Assembly: GCF_008923205.2 (NCBI RefSeq)
Contig: NZ_WBMS02000004.1
Coordinates: 124,001 to 188,000 of the forward strand
From: Actinomadura physcomitrii
GTDB taxonomy: Bacteria > Actinomycetota > Actinomycetes > Streptosporangiales > Streptosporangiaceae
Length of the DNA stretch: 64,000 bases
Direction of reading: 5' to 3'
Part shown: one piece after another, positions 15,791-23,628 of the stretch
Layout: the number at the start of each line of letters is the position of its first letter
How positions within the stretch are numbered: position 1 is the stretch's first letter
Made by a program: the position numbers and the translations under genes
The notes under the pieces: model-generated
The model's input: only the letters and a program-made list of their open reading frames with translations
What the model was told of the DNA's origin: nothing
The model's database searches: none

Positions 15791-16608
15791 TGTTCTCCTT
15801 CTGCGTGAAGGCTCCACGCGTCGGTGACGATCGTGGACACCCGTGTCTCCAACTTGCCCGCTTCGGGTACGGCGGCGGTCAGGCGGCGCGCCGCGTCGGC
15901 CAGCCAGGGCCACTCCGTCGCCCAGTGCGCGGCGTCCACCAGCGCCGGGCCGCCGTGCTCGGCGAACTCCGACGCGGGATGGTGCCGCAGGTCGGCGGTG
16001 AGGTACACGTCGACGCCCGCCGCGCGGACGGTGTCGAGGAGGGAGTCGCCTGCGCCGCCGCAGACCGCGACGGTCCGGACGGCACGGTCCGGGTCGCCCG
16101 CGGCCCGCAGCCCCCAGGTGGTGGACGGCAGCCCCACCGCGGCCCGCCGGGCGAACTCCCGCAGCGTGACCGGTCCGTCCAGCTCCCCGATCCGGCCGAG
16201 ACCGCGGCGCGGGTCGTCGGCGGCGGGGACGATCGGACGCAGCTCGCCGGTGAGCCCGACGGCCCGCGCGAGCGCGTCCGAGACCCCCGGACCGGCGACG
16301 TCGGCGTTGGTGTGCGCGGTGTGCAGCGCGACCCCGTTCGCGATCATCCGGTGGATCAGCCGGCCCTTCGGGGTCGTCGCGGCCACCGAGTGCACCCCGC
16401 GCAGCAGCAGCGGATGGTGGCACACCACCAGGTCGGCGCCCCACTCCAGCGCCTCGTCGACCACCGCGGCGACCGGGTCGACCGCCAGCAGCACCCGCCC
16501 GACCTCCTGGTCGGGGTCGCCGCAGACCAGGCCGACCGCGTCCCAGGACTCCGCCCACGACGGCGGGTAGAGCTCGTCGAGAGCCGCGATGACATGGGAT
16601 AGGCGCAC
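15787..16608 (-). CDS. Nif3-like dinuclear metal-centre protein
   Basis: A 273-aa member of the Nif3/YbgI (DUF34) family. Metal-binding segments are in place: VVCHHPLLLRG, ALHTAHTNAD, and near the C-terminus LTADLRHHPASEF and DAAHWATE. These proteins form toroidal hexamers with two metals per subunit and have been linked to GTP cyclohydrolase-like activity and to metal homeostasis; the true reaction is unsettled. The GTG start (VRLSHVIAAL) was preferred over a longer frame whose N-terminus lacks family sequence. First gene of the operon; divergent from the PPOX-type gene. Confidence 0.92.
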   Translation of the reverse strand: MRLSHVIAALDELYPPSWAESWDAVGLVCGDPDQEVGRVLLAVDPVAAVVDEALEWGADLVVCHHPLLLRGVHSVAATTPKGRLIHRMIANGVALHTAHTNADVAGPGVSDALARAVGLTGELRPIVPAADDPRRGLGRIGELDGPVTLREFARRAAVGLPSTTWGLRAAGDPDRAVRTVAVCGGAGDSLLDTVRAAGVDVYLTADLRHHPASEFAEHGGPALVDAAHWATEWPWLADAARRLTAAVPEAGKLETRVSTIVTDAWSLHAEGEQ

Positions 16609-16718
16609 GTCCCGCAGGCTACCGCGCCGAGCCGCTCCCAACGAGCCACCGAGCGTCACCGGGAGGCTCCGCGGTCTGAAACGATGGGCCGGGGAACGTC
16701 CGCAGAAGGGAGAGCGCC

Positions 16719-17303
16719 ATGTCGGCTTCCGGGTTCGCCTCGGCACCGGAGCCCGCGTCCGGATTCGCCCTGGCATCGGAGCCCCGCCCCGGGTTCGCTC
16801 CGGCGCCGGAGCCCGCCGCAGACCGTCCGCACATGCCCGGTTACGGGATCCGCGGACCCGCCGAGGGAAGCGGCCTGCTCCCCTGGTCGTGGGCCGTGGA
16901 GCGGCTCCGCGCCGCCCGCAACTTCTGGCTGTGCACCGTCCGGCCGGACGGCCGCCCGCACGCGATGCCGGTGTGGGGCGCCTGGTCCGGTGAGGCGCTG
17001 CTGTTCAGCAGCAGCGTCCCGTCCCGCAAGATGGTCAACCTGCGGGCGAACCCGCAGGTCGTCGTGGCCACCGAGGAGGCCGAGGACCCGGTCGTCCTGG
17101 AGGGCCGCGCGGAGGTCCTCACCGAGCCGCGGGAGCTGCAGCGCTTCATCGACCTGGTCAACTCCAAGTACGCGACCCGCTATCGTGTCGACTTCCTGGA
17201 CCCGGAGGTGAACGCGACCGTCGCGGTGCGGCCACAGAAGGCGTTCGGGCTGCGTCAGGGAGATTTCACCGGTTCTCCCACCCGGTGGACGTTCGAAGGC
17301 TGA
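16719..17303 (+). CDS. Pyridoxamine-5'-phosphate-oxidase-fold protein (flavin/F420-binding type)
   Basis: A 194-aa split-barrel protein. After a Pro/Ala-rich 50-residue extension with two near-repeats (EPASGFAL, EPRPGFAP), the fold begins at AARNFWLCTVRPDGRPHAMPVWGAW and continues through SRKMVNLRANPQVVV and VLEGRAEVL. This subgroup in actinomycetes includes F420- or FMN-dependent reductases; the exact cofactor cannot be told. The ATG has AAGGGAG at good spacing, supporting the extended N-terminus. An ATG near 16833 is a fallback start. Confidence 0.87.
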   Translation: MSASGFASAPEPASGFALASEPRPGFAPAPEPAADRPHMPGYGIRGPAEGSGLLPWSWAVERLRAARNFWLCTVRPDGRPHAMPVWGAWSGEALLFSSSVPSRKMVNLRANPQVVVATEEAEDPVVLEGRAEVLTEPRELQRFIDLVNSKYATRYRVDFLDPEVNATVAVRPQKAFGLRQGDFTGSPTRWTFEG

Positions 17304-17347
17304 ACGCCGCCGGGATCAATCTGGAGCCGTATGGCGTTGGAGTATGC

Positions 17348-17710
17348 GTGAAGTCACCGTTTCGCCGCCGCAAGCGCGTCAAGGGGCGCCCGATGGGCAA
17401 CCGCCCCGAACAGGCCGGGCACGAGCCCGTCGACTGGCCCACCGAGGGCACCGGCCGGTCGACGCTGATGGGCGCCATCCGCGGCGACGGCGAGACCGGC
17501 GCCGGCTTCGGCGGCGGCATGTTCGAGGACCTCGCCTCGGCGTTCGAGGGCTCCAAGAAGGTCAAGCAGGAGGAGCAGCAGCGGCAGAAGGTGCTGCGCC
17601 AGGACGACCACGAGCAGGCCGGGGACGGCTCGGCCCGCGACGACCTGGACTCCGGCAAGATCCGGATCCGCCGCAACGGCCCGGTCACCCCGCCGCCCGC
17701 GACCGACTGA
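17348..17710 (+). CDS. Conserved actinomycete protein of unknown function
   Basis: A 120-aa soluble protein: a very basic N-terminus (KSPFRRRKRVKGR), a Gly-rich middle, a charged helix (MFEDLASAFEGSKKVKQEEQQRQK) and a C-terminal DLDSGKIRIRR segment. The helix plus DSGKIxIR ending resembles the small DUF6191-type proteins of actinomycetes, but this is tentative. The GTG start follows TTGGAG and lies 44 bp after the PPOX-type gene, so the two may be cotranscribed. Confidence 0.65.
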   Translation: MKSPFRRRKRVKGRPMGNRPEQAGHEPVDWPTEGTGRSTLMGAIRGDGETGAGFGGGMFEDLASAFEGSKKVKQEEQQRQKVLRQDDHEQAGDGSARDDLDSGKIRIRRNGPVTPPPATD

Positions 17711-17761
17711 ATGTCCGGTTCGGGTCGAACATAGGTTCGAATCTCGGGTTATCGTGGACGC

Positions 17762-18160
17762 GTGAGCACCTACGTTCCGCCCGGCTGGCCCTCGCAGGTG
17801 CACCCACCGGGCACCGACCGCTTCGAGGACACGGCTCTGAGCTGGCTGCTGGAGCTCGTCCCGCCGGAGTACCGGCGCTACGGCGTCCTGCGCCGGTACC
17901 CGATCGCGCTCGCCCGGATGGCGCGCCACCACGTCAACGCGTCCGTCGAGGCCGCCCGCGAGGGCTTCCGCTCCGCCCGCGTCGACCTCGCGACCCTCGT
18001 CCCGCCGCACGGCGTCGAGGCCGTCCTCGAGGCCTACCGCCGCGAGGGCGCCCGCCTCGTCTCGCTCCTCCAGGCCATCGAGCTGGTCGAGACCGCCCTG
18101 CGCGCCCAGGCCGAACCCGACGACCCGGCCCACCGCCGCCCCTTCACCCCCAAACTCTGA
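17762..18160 (+). CDS. Unknown mostly helical protein
   Basis: A 132-aa soluble protein with no recognised domain. Predicted mostly alpha-helical after a Pro-rich start: WLLELVPPEYRRYGVLRRYPIALARMARHHV, then a helix with Arg/Ala-rich repeats. The compositional bias is typical of the genome and codon use agrees with a real gene. The GTG start is 51 bp after the previous gene. Confidence 0.7.
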   Translation: MSTYVPPGWPSQVHPPGTDRFEDTALSWLLELVPPEYRRYGVLRRYPIALARMARHHVNASVEAAREGFRSARVDLATLVPPHGVEAVLEAYRREGARLVSLLQAIELVETALRAQAEPDDPAHRRPFTPKL

Positions 18161-18369
18161 CCCACCCGCGCCCGGCACGCGATCGCACCCTGCCACCGCG
18201 AACCCGGCCACGCCGAAGCGGCGCGGCCACGCAGCGCTTCACACCCGCCCCGTCACCAAATGGGCATAACGCATAAACAGAATGGCGTCGGTGAGCGCCT
18301 TTGCGCCATCCTGACTTACCACTACACTCTGCTGACAACATCTCGTTCCCCCAACTACGAGACGAGTCA

Positions 18370-18660
18370 ATGCCCGCACCCCCTGAACTGCAGGAACTGC
18401 ACGCCGAGCTGTCTCGGGCACGGTTGACGGCCGTGAAAGCCAACGGCCTGGTCACGGCAGAGATCGACGGCAACGGCCGGCTCCTTGACTTGAGCATCGA
18501 CACGACCCGCCTGGACGCGGCGCGGCTCCGCCTCATCGAGGCGGGCATCGTGGAGGCCGTCAACGAGGCCGAAGACCGCTCTGCCGCCCTGGAGAGCCGC
18601 TTGTACGCCCGAGCCTTCGGCGCCCAGGAACCGGGTCCGCCTTCGGGAGAGCGGTCCTGA
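18370..18660 (+). CDS. YbaB/EbfC-like small protein 1 of ESX-like operon
   Basis: A 96-aa protein with the YbaB-type layout: N-terminal helix (ELQELHAELSRARLTAV), a two-strand hairpin (GLVTAEIDGNGRLLDLSID) and a C-terminal helix (RLRLIEAGIVEAVNEAEDR). Classic YbaB binds nucleoid DNA, but in actinomycetes divergent members sit in ESX/type VII-like loci where their role is unknown. First gene of a five-gene operon; its stop overlaps the next start (TGATG). Confidence 0.8.
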   Translation: MPAPPELQELHAELSRARLTAVKANGLVTAEIDGNGRLLDLSIDTTRLDAARLRLIEAGIVEAVNEAEDRSAALESRLYARAFGAQEPGPPSGERS

Positions 18661-19025
18661 TGCCGCCTCCCGATGCCAGAGCGCGGGCCCGCGCCGATCA
18701 GAACCTGGCCCGGCTCGCCGAAGCGGAACGGCGAATGCTGGAGACCGAGCGGGCCGTGAGCGACCACGTCGAACAGCTGTCCGAACTGAGCGACCAGCAG
18801 CGCTATGTACGGATCACTCATAAGATCCGGCCGGGTCTCGGCACTATCGAAGTGGACGGCGACGGCCGCCTCCTGCATGTGTCACTCCTGCACAGCGAGC
18901 TGGTCACCTCGGATAGGAGTCTGCTGGGCCGCCGCATTCTCGAGGCGCTTGCAGCCGCCCGCGCCGAAGCGAGCGCCCAATACAAGAAGGAAGCGGCCCG
19001 CATCGCCCGCCGCAACCGCGTCTGA
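18660..19025 (+). CDS. YbaB/EbfC-like small protein 2 of ESX-like operon
   Basis: A 121-aa protein with a longer N-terminal helix (Ala/Arg/Glu-rich) followed by the same hairpin-helix core as its neighbour (GLGTIEVDGDGRLLHVSLL, then LGRRILEALAAARAEA). Together the two genes look like a duplicated, diverged pair that could heterodimerise, as YbaB proteins are dimers. The ATG overlaps the preceding stop. Confidence 0.8.
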   Translation: MPPPDARARARADQNLARLAEAERRMLETERAVSDHVEQLSELSDQQRYVRITHKIRPGLGTIEVDGDGRLLHVSLLHSELVTSDRSLLGRRILEALAAARAEASAQYKKEAARIARRNRV

Positions 19026-19044
19026 CGGAAAGAGGCCGGCCTCC

Positions 19045-19785
19045 ATGACCGCACCCAGACCACGCCCCAGGCCCGGCCGTCGCGGCGGCGGCTCGACAGG
19101 CGACTCCCGCCCGGGCGCGAGCGGCACGGGAAACGACGCCGAGGAGCCCCAAGGCGGCCCGACCGCGGCGACCATGCTGATCGACATCGCCGCTTCGGTC
19201 ATGCTCGCCACCGAAGTGGCGAAGGCGTACCGGACCCTCCAGAAGATGAAGCCGAATCCCAATGCGGTGCGAGCGGCGGCCAGGAAATGGTATGAGGCGT
19301 CGGCGGCCTATCACTCTTCCTTCGATCCGCTCAAGATCACGAGTATCGAGCTCGGCGGCTACTGGAAGGGGCCGGCGTACGAGGCTTTCGACAAATACAT
19401 GGAAAAAATCGTGCTCGACGCCGCGACCAACATCTCTGACACCTTAACCGCGATCGGTGACACGTTGATCGACCTGCACAATCAAATCGTCGATCAGTAC
19501 AACGACGGCATGAGATCCTATCAGGAGACCCTAACCAAGGCCATCGATTACCACCTTGACCTGAAGACGATGGAGGGCGACGCACGGGATTCCGCATGGG
19601 GGGCGTTGCACAGCCTCCTGAAAATGTGGATCGACGGCATCTACGTCAAGAAGCAGGCGATCTACGGCATCACCCAGAGAGGCGCCAGCGCGATGGAATC
19701 CCTCAATGGAAAGATTCTGCAGCTGGATCCTCCCGCAAAGGCCCCGGCCATCGTCGCGGACAAGGGGAGGTGGACGTATGGATGA
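19045..19785 (+). CDS. WXG100-like helical protein (246 aa)
   Basis: After a disordered ~45-residue Pro/Gly/Arg-rich N-terminus the protein is wholly helical. A W-x-G turn (GGYWKGPAYEAFDKYM) sits between two long helices in the manner of WXG100/ESX proteins, and a further helical region with weakly hydrophobic patches follows. At 246 residues it is longer than canonical EsxA/B (~100 aa) and closer to the N-terminal targeting regions of LXG or EspC/PE-type substrates. The codon use is less GC-biased than neighbours in places (for example around 19370-19520). Likely a type VII substrate or partner. Confidence 0.75.
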   Translation: MTAPRPRPRPGRRGGGSTGDSRPGASGTGNDAEEPQGGPTAATMLIDIAASVMLATEVAKAYRTLQKMKPNPNAVRAAARKWYEASAAYHSSFDPLKITSIELGGYWKGPAYEAFDKYMEKIVLDAATNISDTLTAIGDTLIDLHNQIVDQYNDGMRSYQETLTKAIDYHLDLKTMEGDARDSAWGALHSLLKMWIDGIYVKKQAIYGITQRGASAMESLNGKILQLDPPAKAPAIVADKGRWTYG

Positions 19786-20386
19786 GCGGGACGGCGCGCG
19801 CCGCGCCGAGCTCGGCAGGTCTTCGCGTGCCGCGCTGCCCTCAGCCCTCGCCTTGTCGCTGCTCTTGGTCACAGGCTGCTCGGGGGAAAAGGGCCCGGAT
19901 CATTACACACCCCCCATGTTCGACACCGGAGCCAGGCTCCCCGACCCGTGCCGCGTGGTCGGCGGCAAGACGCTCGGCCGGCTCGTCGGGCCATCCACGA
20001 TGGTCCGAGAGAAGAACGGCAAGGAGGATGCGGAGTGCCGCTGGGAGTCCAGCGATCCCTCACCCAACGGCGAGCAGCCAAGCGGGCTGCTTCAGGTCGC
20101 TGCCTTCACGCAGGCGAAGCAGGTGAAGAGCGCTGAGCTGTACGGCGACGCGAAGATCGCCTACAAGGCCGCTCAGCGGGAGAAGACCTGCACACCGCTC
20201 AGGACATCCGCCGACGAGGCATGCTGGCAGTACGACGATCTGGGGCTGCACCTCGCGATACGCAAGGGATACACGACTATTACGGTCCACTATGGCGCGG
20301 CACATTCTCCGGCTCTGGGCGAGCACAAGAGGGAGCAGACGGCCACCGAACTGGCCGCCGAAGTGCTGACAAACCTTTCCGCGTGA
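19778..20386 (+). CDS. DUF3558-like lipoprotein
   Basis: A 202-aa lipoprotein with lipobox LLVTGC after a hydrophobic signal, then a domain with CRVVGG, AECRWES, TCTPL and EACWQ: four cysteines likely in two disulfides. It resembles the DUF3558 lipoproteins that accompany type VII/ESX loci in actinomycetes. The start lies within the end of the preceding gene (8-nt overlap) behind AGGTGG. It probably sits on the outer face of the membrane; function is unknown. Confidence 0.8.
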   Translation: MDERDGARRAELGRSSRAALPSALALSLLLVTGCSGEKGPDHYTPPMFDTGARLPDPCRVVGGKTLGRLVGPSTMVREKNGKEDAECRWESSDPSPNGEQPSGLLQVAAFTQAKQVKSAELYGDAKIAYKAAQREKTCTPLRTSADEACWQYDDLGLHLAIRKGYTTITVHYGAAHSPALGEHKREQTATELAAEVLTNLSA

Positions 20387-20402
20387 TCAGCAAGGAGGAC
20401 CG

Positions 20403-20759
20403 ATGGGCGGCTACAGCCTCCAGGGGAAGAAGTACCTCATCGAGGCCGGGGACAAGATCAACGAGGCGGTGAACCTCTGGATCGACGCCTCCGTCGACGT
20501 CAATGACGCCTGGCTGGCGAGCGGCGCTCTGAGCAAGTACGGAAGGGCGGCGGAGAGGCGTTACAAGGAGCTCCAGCAGGAGGCGCTGCGGAGGTTGCAG
20601 GCGTCGCAGAATTCGTTGATCGAGACTCGGGAGACGATGTACCAGGTCGCCGGGGTCTACTCGGCCGCCGAGGAGGAGGCGGCGCGGAAGGCGGCGGAGA
20701 AGGCGCGGGAGGCGGGGTTGCGGCATCGGCCTGAGCTGGACGATCCGCGGTACGGGTGA
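20403..20759 (+). CDS. EsxA-like small helical protein with YxxxE signal
   Basis: A 118-aa all-helical hairpin protein. A W-containing turn (NDAWLASGALSKYG) is followed by a second helix that ends in VYSAAEEEAARKA; Y-x-x-x-E matches the C-terminal type VII export signal YxxxD/E. Size and layout fit a WXG100-type secretion substrate, though the W-x-G tripeptide is relaxed to W-x3-G. Strong ribosome site AAGGAGG. Last gene of the operon; it converges on the lipid cluster only 12 bp away. Confidence 0.75.
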   Translation: MGGYSLQGKKYLIEAGDKINEAVNLWIDASVDVNDAWLASGALSKYGRAAERRYKELQQEALRRLQASQNSLIETRETMYQVAGVYSAAEEEAARKAAEKAREAGLRHRPELDDPRYG

Positions 20760-20771
20760 CGGGGCCGCAGG

Positions 20772-21617
20772 TCAAAGGCCCGCGGCGGCGGTCGGGAGGG
20801 CTGTCAGGAGGCGGGGCGGGCGCGGGAGGTCGGGGGTCAGGCGGGTGGTGAGGGCCCGGCGGATGACCGGGACGGCCGTGGTGGGGGCCAGCGCGACGAC
20901 GCAGGCGCCGATCTTGCGGCCGCCGAGGGCGCCGGCGCTCAAGGCGGTGCGGAGGGCTCGGTCGGGAAGCGGGTCGCCGAAGGTGTGGGCGTCGGTGAGG
21001 AGCGGGCCGAGGGCGGACGGGCCGGACGCGCGCAGGGCGGCGGCGGCGCGGGCCGCGGCGCCCGGCGGGGTGGGCAGGGCGGACGAGTGCCGGGCGCCGA
21101 GGTCGACGATCAGGACGCGCAGGTCCGCGGCGGCGAGGTCGAAGGGGATGTGTTCGAGGGTGCGCGGTGTGGTCAGGACGGCGTGGGCGGCGCGGGCGTG
21201 CAGGGCCGTCCGGTAGGCGGGGTGGCCGGTGAGGGGGTGCGGTCCGGCGGGCGGGCCGTGCAGGGCCCGGAGTGCGAGGAAGGTGGCGGCGGCGGTCTCG
21301 GCTCCGGTGAGGAGGCCGGTCTCGGCGGGGAGCTCGCGGTTGATCACCAGGTGGGTGCCGGGGGCGGGGTCGGCGTGGGAGTTCAGCACGGCTGCGGGCT
21401 CCCGGGCCCAGTGCGGGACGGGCCCGGTGAGGGACGCGGCGCCGTCGGTGTGGTGGTTCACCGAGTAGAGCGAGTGGCCCGAGGACGGGCCCGCGGCGAC
21501 GATGGCGCCCCAGGGGACGGCGATGGTGAGGCCGTCCAGGAGCGGCAGGCCGATGAGGGCGCGGTGGATCGCGGTGGGCGGGGAGCCGTGGACGCGTTCG
21601 AAGACGTACGCGGTCAT
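20772..21617 (-). CDS. Degenerate GHMP-kinase (galactokinase)-like protein
   Basis: A 281-aa protein whose layout follows galactokinase/GHMP kinases but with eroded motifs. SVNHHTDGAASLTG stands where galactokinase has the GEHTDYNGG loop, ELPAETGLLTGAETAAATFLAL replaces the phosphate-binding GLSSSA motif, and GALGGRKIGACVVAL replaces the C-terminal GxGGGFGG strand. Key glycines and serines are missing, so catalysis as a normal kinase is doubtful. The ATG follows GGAGA. Last gene of the lipid/polyketide operon; a role in sugar supply for the glycosyltransferase, or a non-catalytic role, is inference. Confidence 0.6.
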   Translation of the reverse strand: MTAYVFERVHGSPPTAIHRALIGLPLLDGLTIAVPWGAIVAAGPSSGHSLYSVNHHTDGAASLTGPVPHWAREPAAVLNSHADPAPGTHLVINRELPAETGLLTGAETAAATFLALRALHGPPAGPHPLTGHPAYRTALHARAAHAVLTTPRTLEHIPFDLAAADLRVLIVDLGARHSSALPTPPGAAARAAAALRASGPSALGPLLTDAHTFGDPLPDRALRTALSAGALGGRKIGACVVALAPTTAVPVIRRALTTRLTPDLPRPPRLLTALPTAAAGL

Positions 21618-21646
21618 GCGGATCTCCGGGGACGTGGTGGGGCCGA

Positions 21647-22408
21647 TCAAGGCTCGTCCTTCCGCGGGCGGCGCGGCAGGGGGCGCGGCCAGGGCGGGAG
21701 GTCCTCGACGAGGGTCCGCCACCACGTGTACGGGGTGAGGGCTGGCCGCAGCAGCGCCGTCCGGTGCAGGTCGCGGGGTGACAGCGGGGTGCCGGCGAAG
21801 ACGAGGTAGGGGACGGCGCAGTAGGCGATGAGGGCGACGGGGCCCCATTGCGGGTCGGCCGCGAGGGCGGCCAGGACGAGCGCCATGGCGAGGATCGAGG
21901 GCACGACGGCCTGCGCGAGGGGGACGCCGAGGCCGTGCAGCCAGGCGGCGCGTCCCTTGTAGGCGGGGGAGCGTGGGGTGAGGTGGCAGGGGACGACGAC
22001 GTGGTCGGTGTCGGCGTCGTGGTGGCGGAGGCGCGCCATGGTGCTCGTGTAGTCGCCCGTGTAGGCGTCGTCCAGGAGTTCGGTGTGGACGACGGCCGCG
22101 AACCCCGCGTCGCGGGTGTGGCGGAGCATGTCGAGGGCGCGGGTGACGGGGAGGTCGGCGGGGATGAGCCCGAGGACGTCCAGGCCGGTGTCGCGGGCGT
22201 GGGCGATGGCGGCGTGCCGGACGTTGGCGGAGATGACGGCGCCGTCGGCGCCGATCACGTCATAGCCGGCGGACTCGCGCAGGCCCTCCCAGCTGAGCGG
22301 GGCGGCGCGGCGGGGCTGCGGGAGCCGGTGGAACCGCGCCAGGCGGCGGCGGAGCCGCATCGCGTCCGCGACGAGGCCCGCCGCCACCAGCGCGGGTACC
22401 GCGATCAC
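21647..22408 (-). CDS. Membrane protein of unknown function in lipid cluster
   Basis: A 253-aa protein. There is a short N-terminal hydrophobic helix, a soluble alpha/beta middle (GADGAVISANVRHAAIAHAR, LGLIPADLPVTRALDMLR, DTDHVVVPCHLTP), and two hydrophobic helices near residues 175-215 (AVVPSILAMALVLAALAA, GPVALIAYCAVPYLVFAG). No family was recognised; the middle vaguely recalls a nucleotide- or lipid-binding fold. The GTG start overlaps the glycosyltransferase stop (GTGA), so it is translationally coupled and probably acts in the same pathway, perhaps at the membrane step. Confidence 0.7.
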   Translation of the reverse strand: MIAVPALVAAGLVADAMRLRRRLARFHRLPQPRRAAPLSWEGLRESAGYDVIGADGAVISANVRHAAIAHARDTGLDVLGLIPADLPVTRALDMLRHTRDAGFAAVVHTELLDDAYTGDYTSTMARLRHHDADTDHVVVPCHLTPRSPAYKGRAAWLHGLGVPLAQAVVPSILAMALVLAALAADPQWGPVALIAYCAVPYLVFAGTPLSPRDLHRTALLRPALTPYTWWRTLVEDLPPWPRPLPRRPRKDEP

Positions 22409-23628
22409 GCCAGCTTCTCCAGGCGGTCGGCGGCCTCGGCGGCGCCGCCGGCGGCGGCGAAGGAGTCCCGGACGGCCTCGGCGGCGGCGCGGTGGGCGGT
22501 GCCGGTGAGGACGGTGGTCAGCGCGTCGCGCAGTTCGGCGGCGCGGACCCGGCCGAACCGGACCTGGACGCCGGCGCCGGCGGCCTCGACCTGCCGGGCG
22601 ATGACCGGCTGGTCGTCCCGGATGGGGGCGACGACCAGCGGCAGGCCCTGCGCGAGGCTCTCGCAGACGGTGTTGTGGCCGCCGTGGCAGATGACGGCGG
22701 ACATCCGCTGCAGCAGCCGCAGCTGCGGGACGTACTCGCGGACGAGGACGTTGGGCGGCGGGTCGTCGAGGGTGCCGGGCGGGGCGACGAAGACGGCCTG
22801 GACGTCCAGGTCGCGGACGGCGTCGGCGGCGACCCGGTAGAACCGTTCGCCGGCGGGCCCGTTGAGGGTGCCGAGGGACAGCAGGACGGCGGGCCGCCCG
22901 TCCAGCCACTCCCACGGGAACGCGGCGCCGGCCGGGCGGTCGAGGGCGGGGCCGACGAACGCGAAGTGGCCGGGGAAGAACGAGGTGTCGCCGACGAGCG
23001 CGCCGGTGGAGAAGATCAGCACGAGGTGGTCGGAGAACCGCAGGTCGAGCAGGTCGTCGATGCCGTGGTCGAGCTGGAAGCCGCCGATCTGGTCGCGGAC
23101 CCAGCGCTCGACGAGCGGCATCCCGGCGAGCGGCCGGGTGAACTCGGCGGAGGTGGTCGCGGAGGTGGCCCACGGGATCTCGCGGTGCCGGGCGGCGACG
23201 GGCGCGGCGAGCACGATCTGGTCGCTGACCACCACGTCCGGGCGGAACCGGTCGAGGGCGGTCTCGACGCCGGGCATCATCGCGTGGCCGAGCGGGACGA
23301 TGAACTCCTCCCACAGGAACCGCAGGGCGGCGGGGCCACGCAGGCGCAGCCACTCCGCGCGGGCGGCGGCGAGCCGCGCGGCGAACGCGTCGTCCTCGGC
23401 GGAGAAGATCCGGGCGCCGGCGCGCAGCAGCGGTTCGAGGGTGGCGCGGTGGCCGGTCCAGGCGACGGTGTGGCCGCGGCGGACGAGTTCGGCGCCGACC
23501 GCGACGGTCGGGTTGATGTGCCCGGCGAGCGGCGGGACGGCGAACAGGAACCGGCGCTTCGGCGTCTCGGCGCGGGGGATGCCGGGCGCGCCGAGCAGGG
23601 ACGGGACCTGGACGCGGCGACCCTTCAC
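22405..23628 (-). CDS. MGT-family (GT1) glycosyltransferase
   Basis: A 407-aa GT-B enzyme. The N-terminal acceptor half starts RFLFAVPPLAGHINPTVAVG, with the His-Ile-Asn motif of macrolide/UDP-glycosyltransferases; the C-terminal donor half has VLLSLGTLNG, the VPQLRLLQRMSAVICHGGHNTVCESL signature and PIRDDQP. It should move a sugar from a nucleotide donor to a hydrophobic acceptor. The GTG start is preceded by GGAGG and overlaps the hydrolase stop. In this operon the acceptor is plausibly the polyketide/lipid product, giving a glycolipid. Confidence 0.9.
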   Translation of the reverse strand: MKGRRVQVPSLLGAPGIPRAETPKRRFLFAVPPLAGHINPTVAVGAELVRRGHTVAWTGHRATLEPLLRAGARIFSAEDDAFAARLAAARAEWLRLRGPAALRFLWEEFIVPLGHAMMPGVETALDRFRPDVVVSDQIVLAAPVAARHREIPWATSATTSAEFTRPLAGMPLVERWVRDQIGGFQLDHGIDDLLDLRFSDHLVLIFSTGALVGDTSFFPGHFAFVGPALDRPAGAAFPWEWLDGRPAVLLSLGTLNGPAGERFYRVAADAVRDLDVQAVFVAPPGTLDDPPPNVLVREYVPQLRLLQRMSAVICHGGHNTVCESLAQGLPLVVAPIRDDQPVIARQVEAAGAGVQVRFGRVRAAELRDALTTVLTGTAHRAAAEAVRDSFAAAGGAAEAADRLEKLA

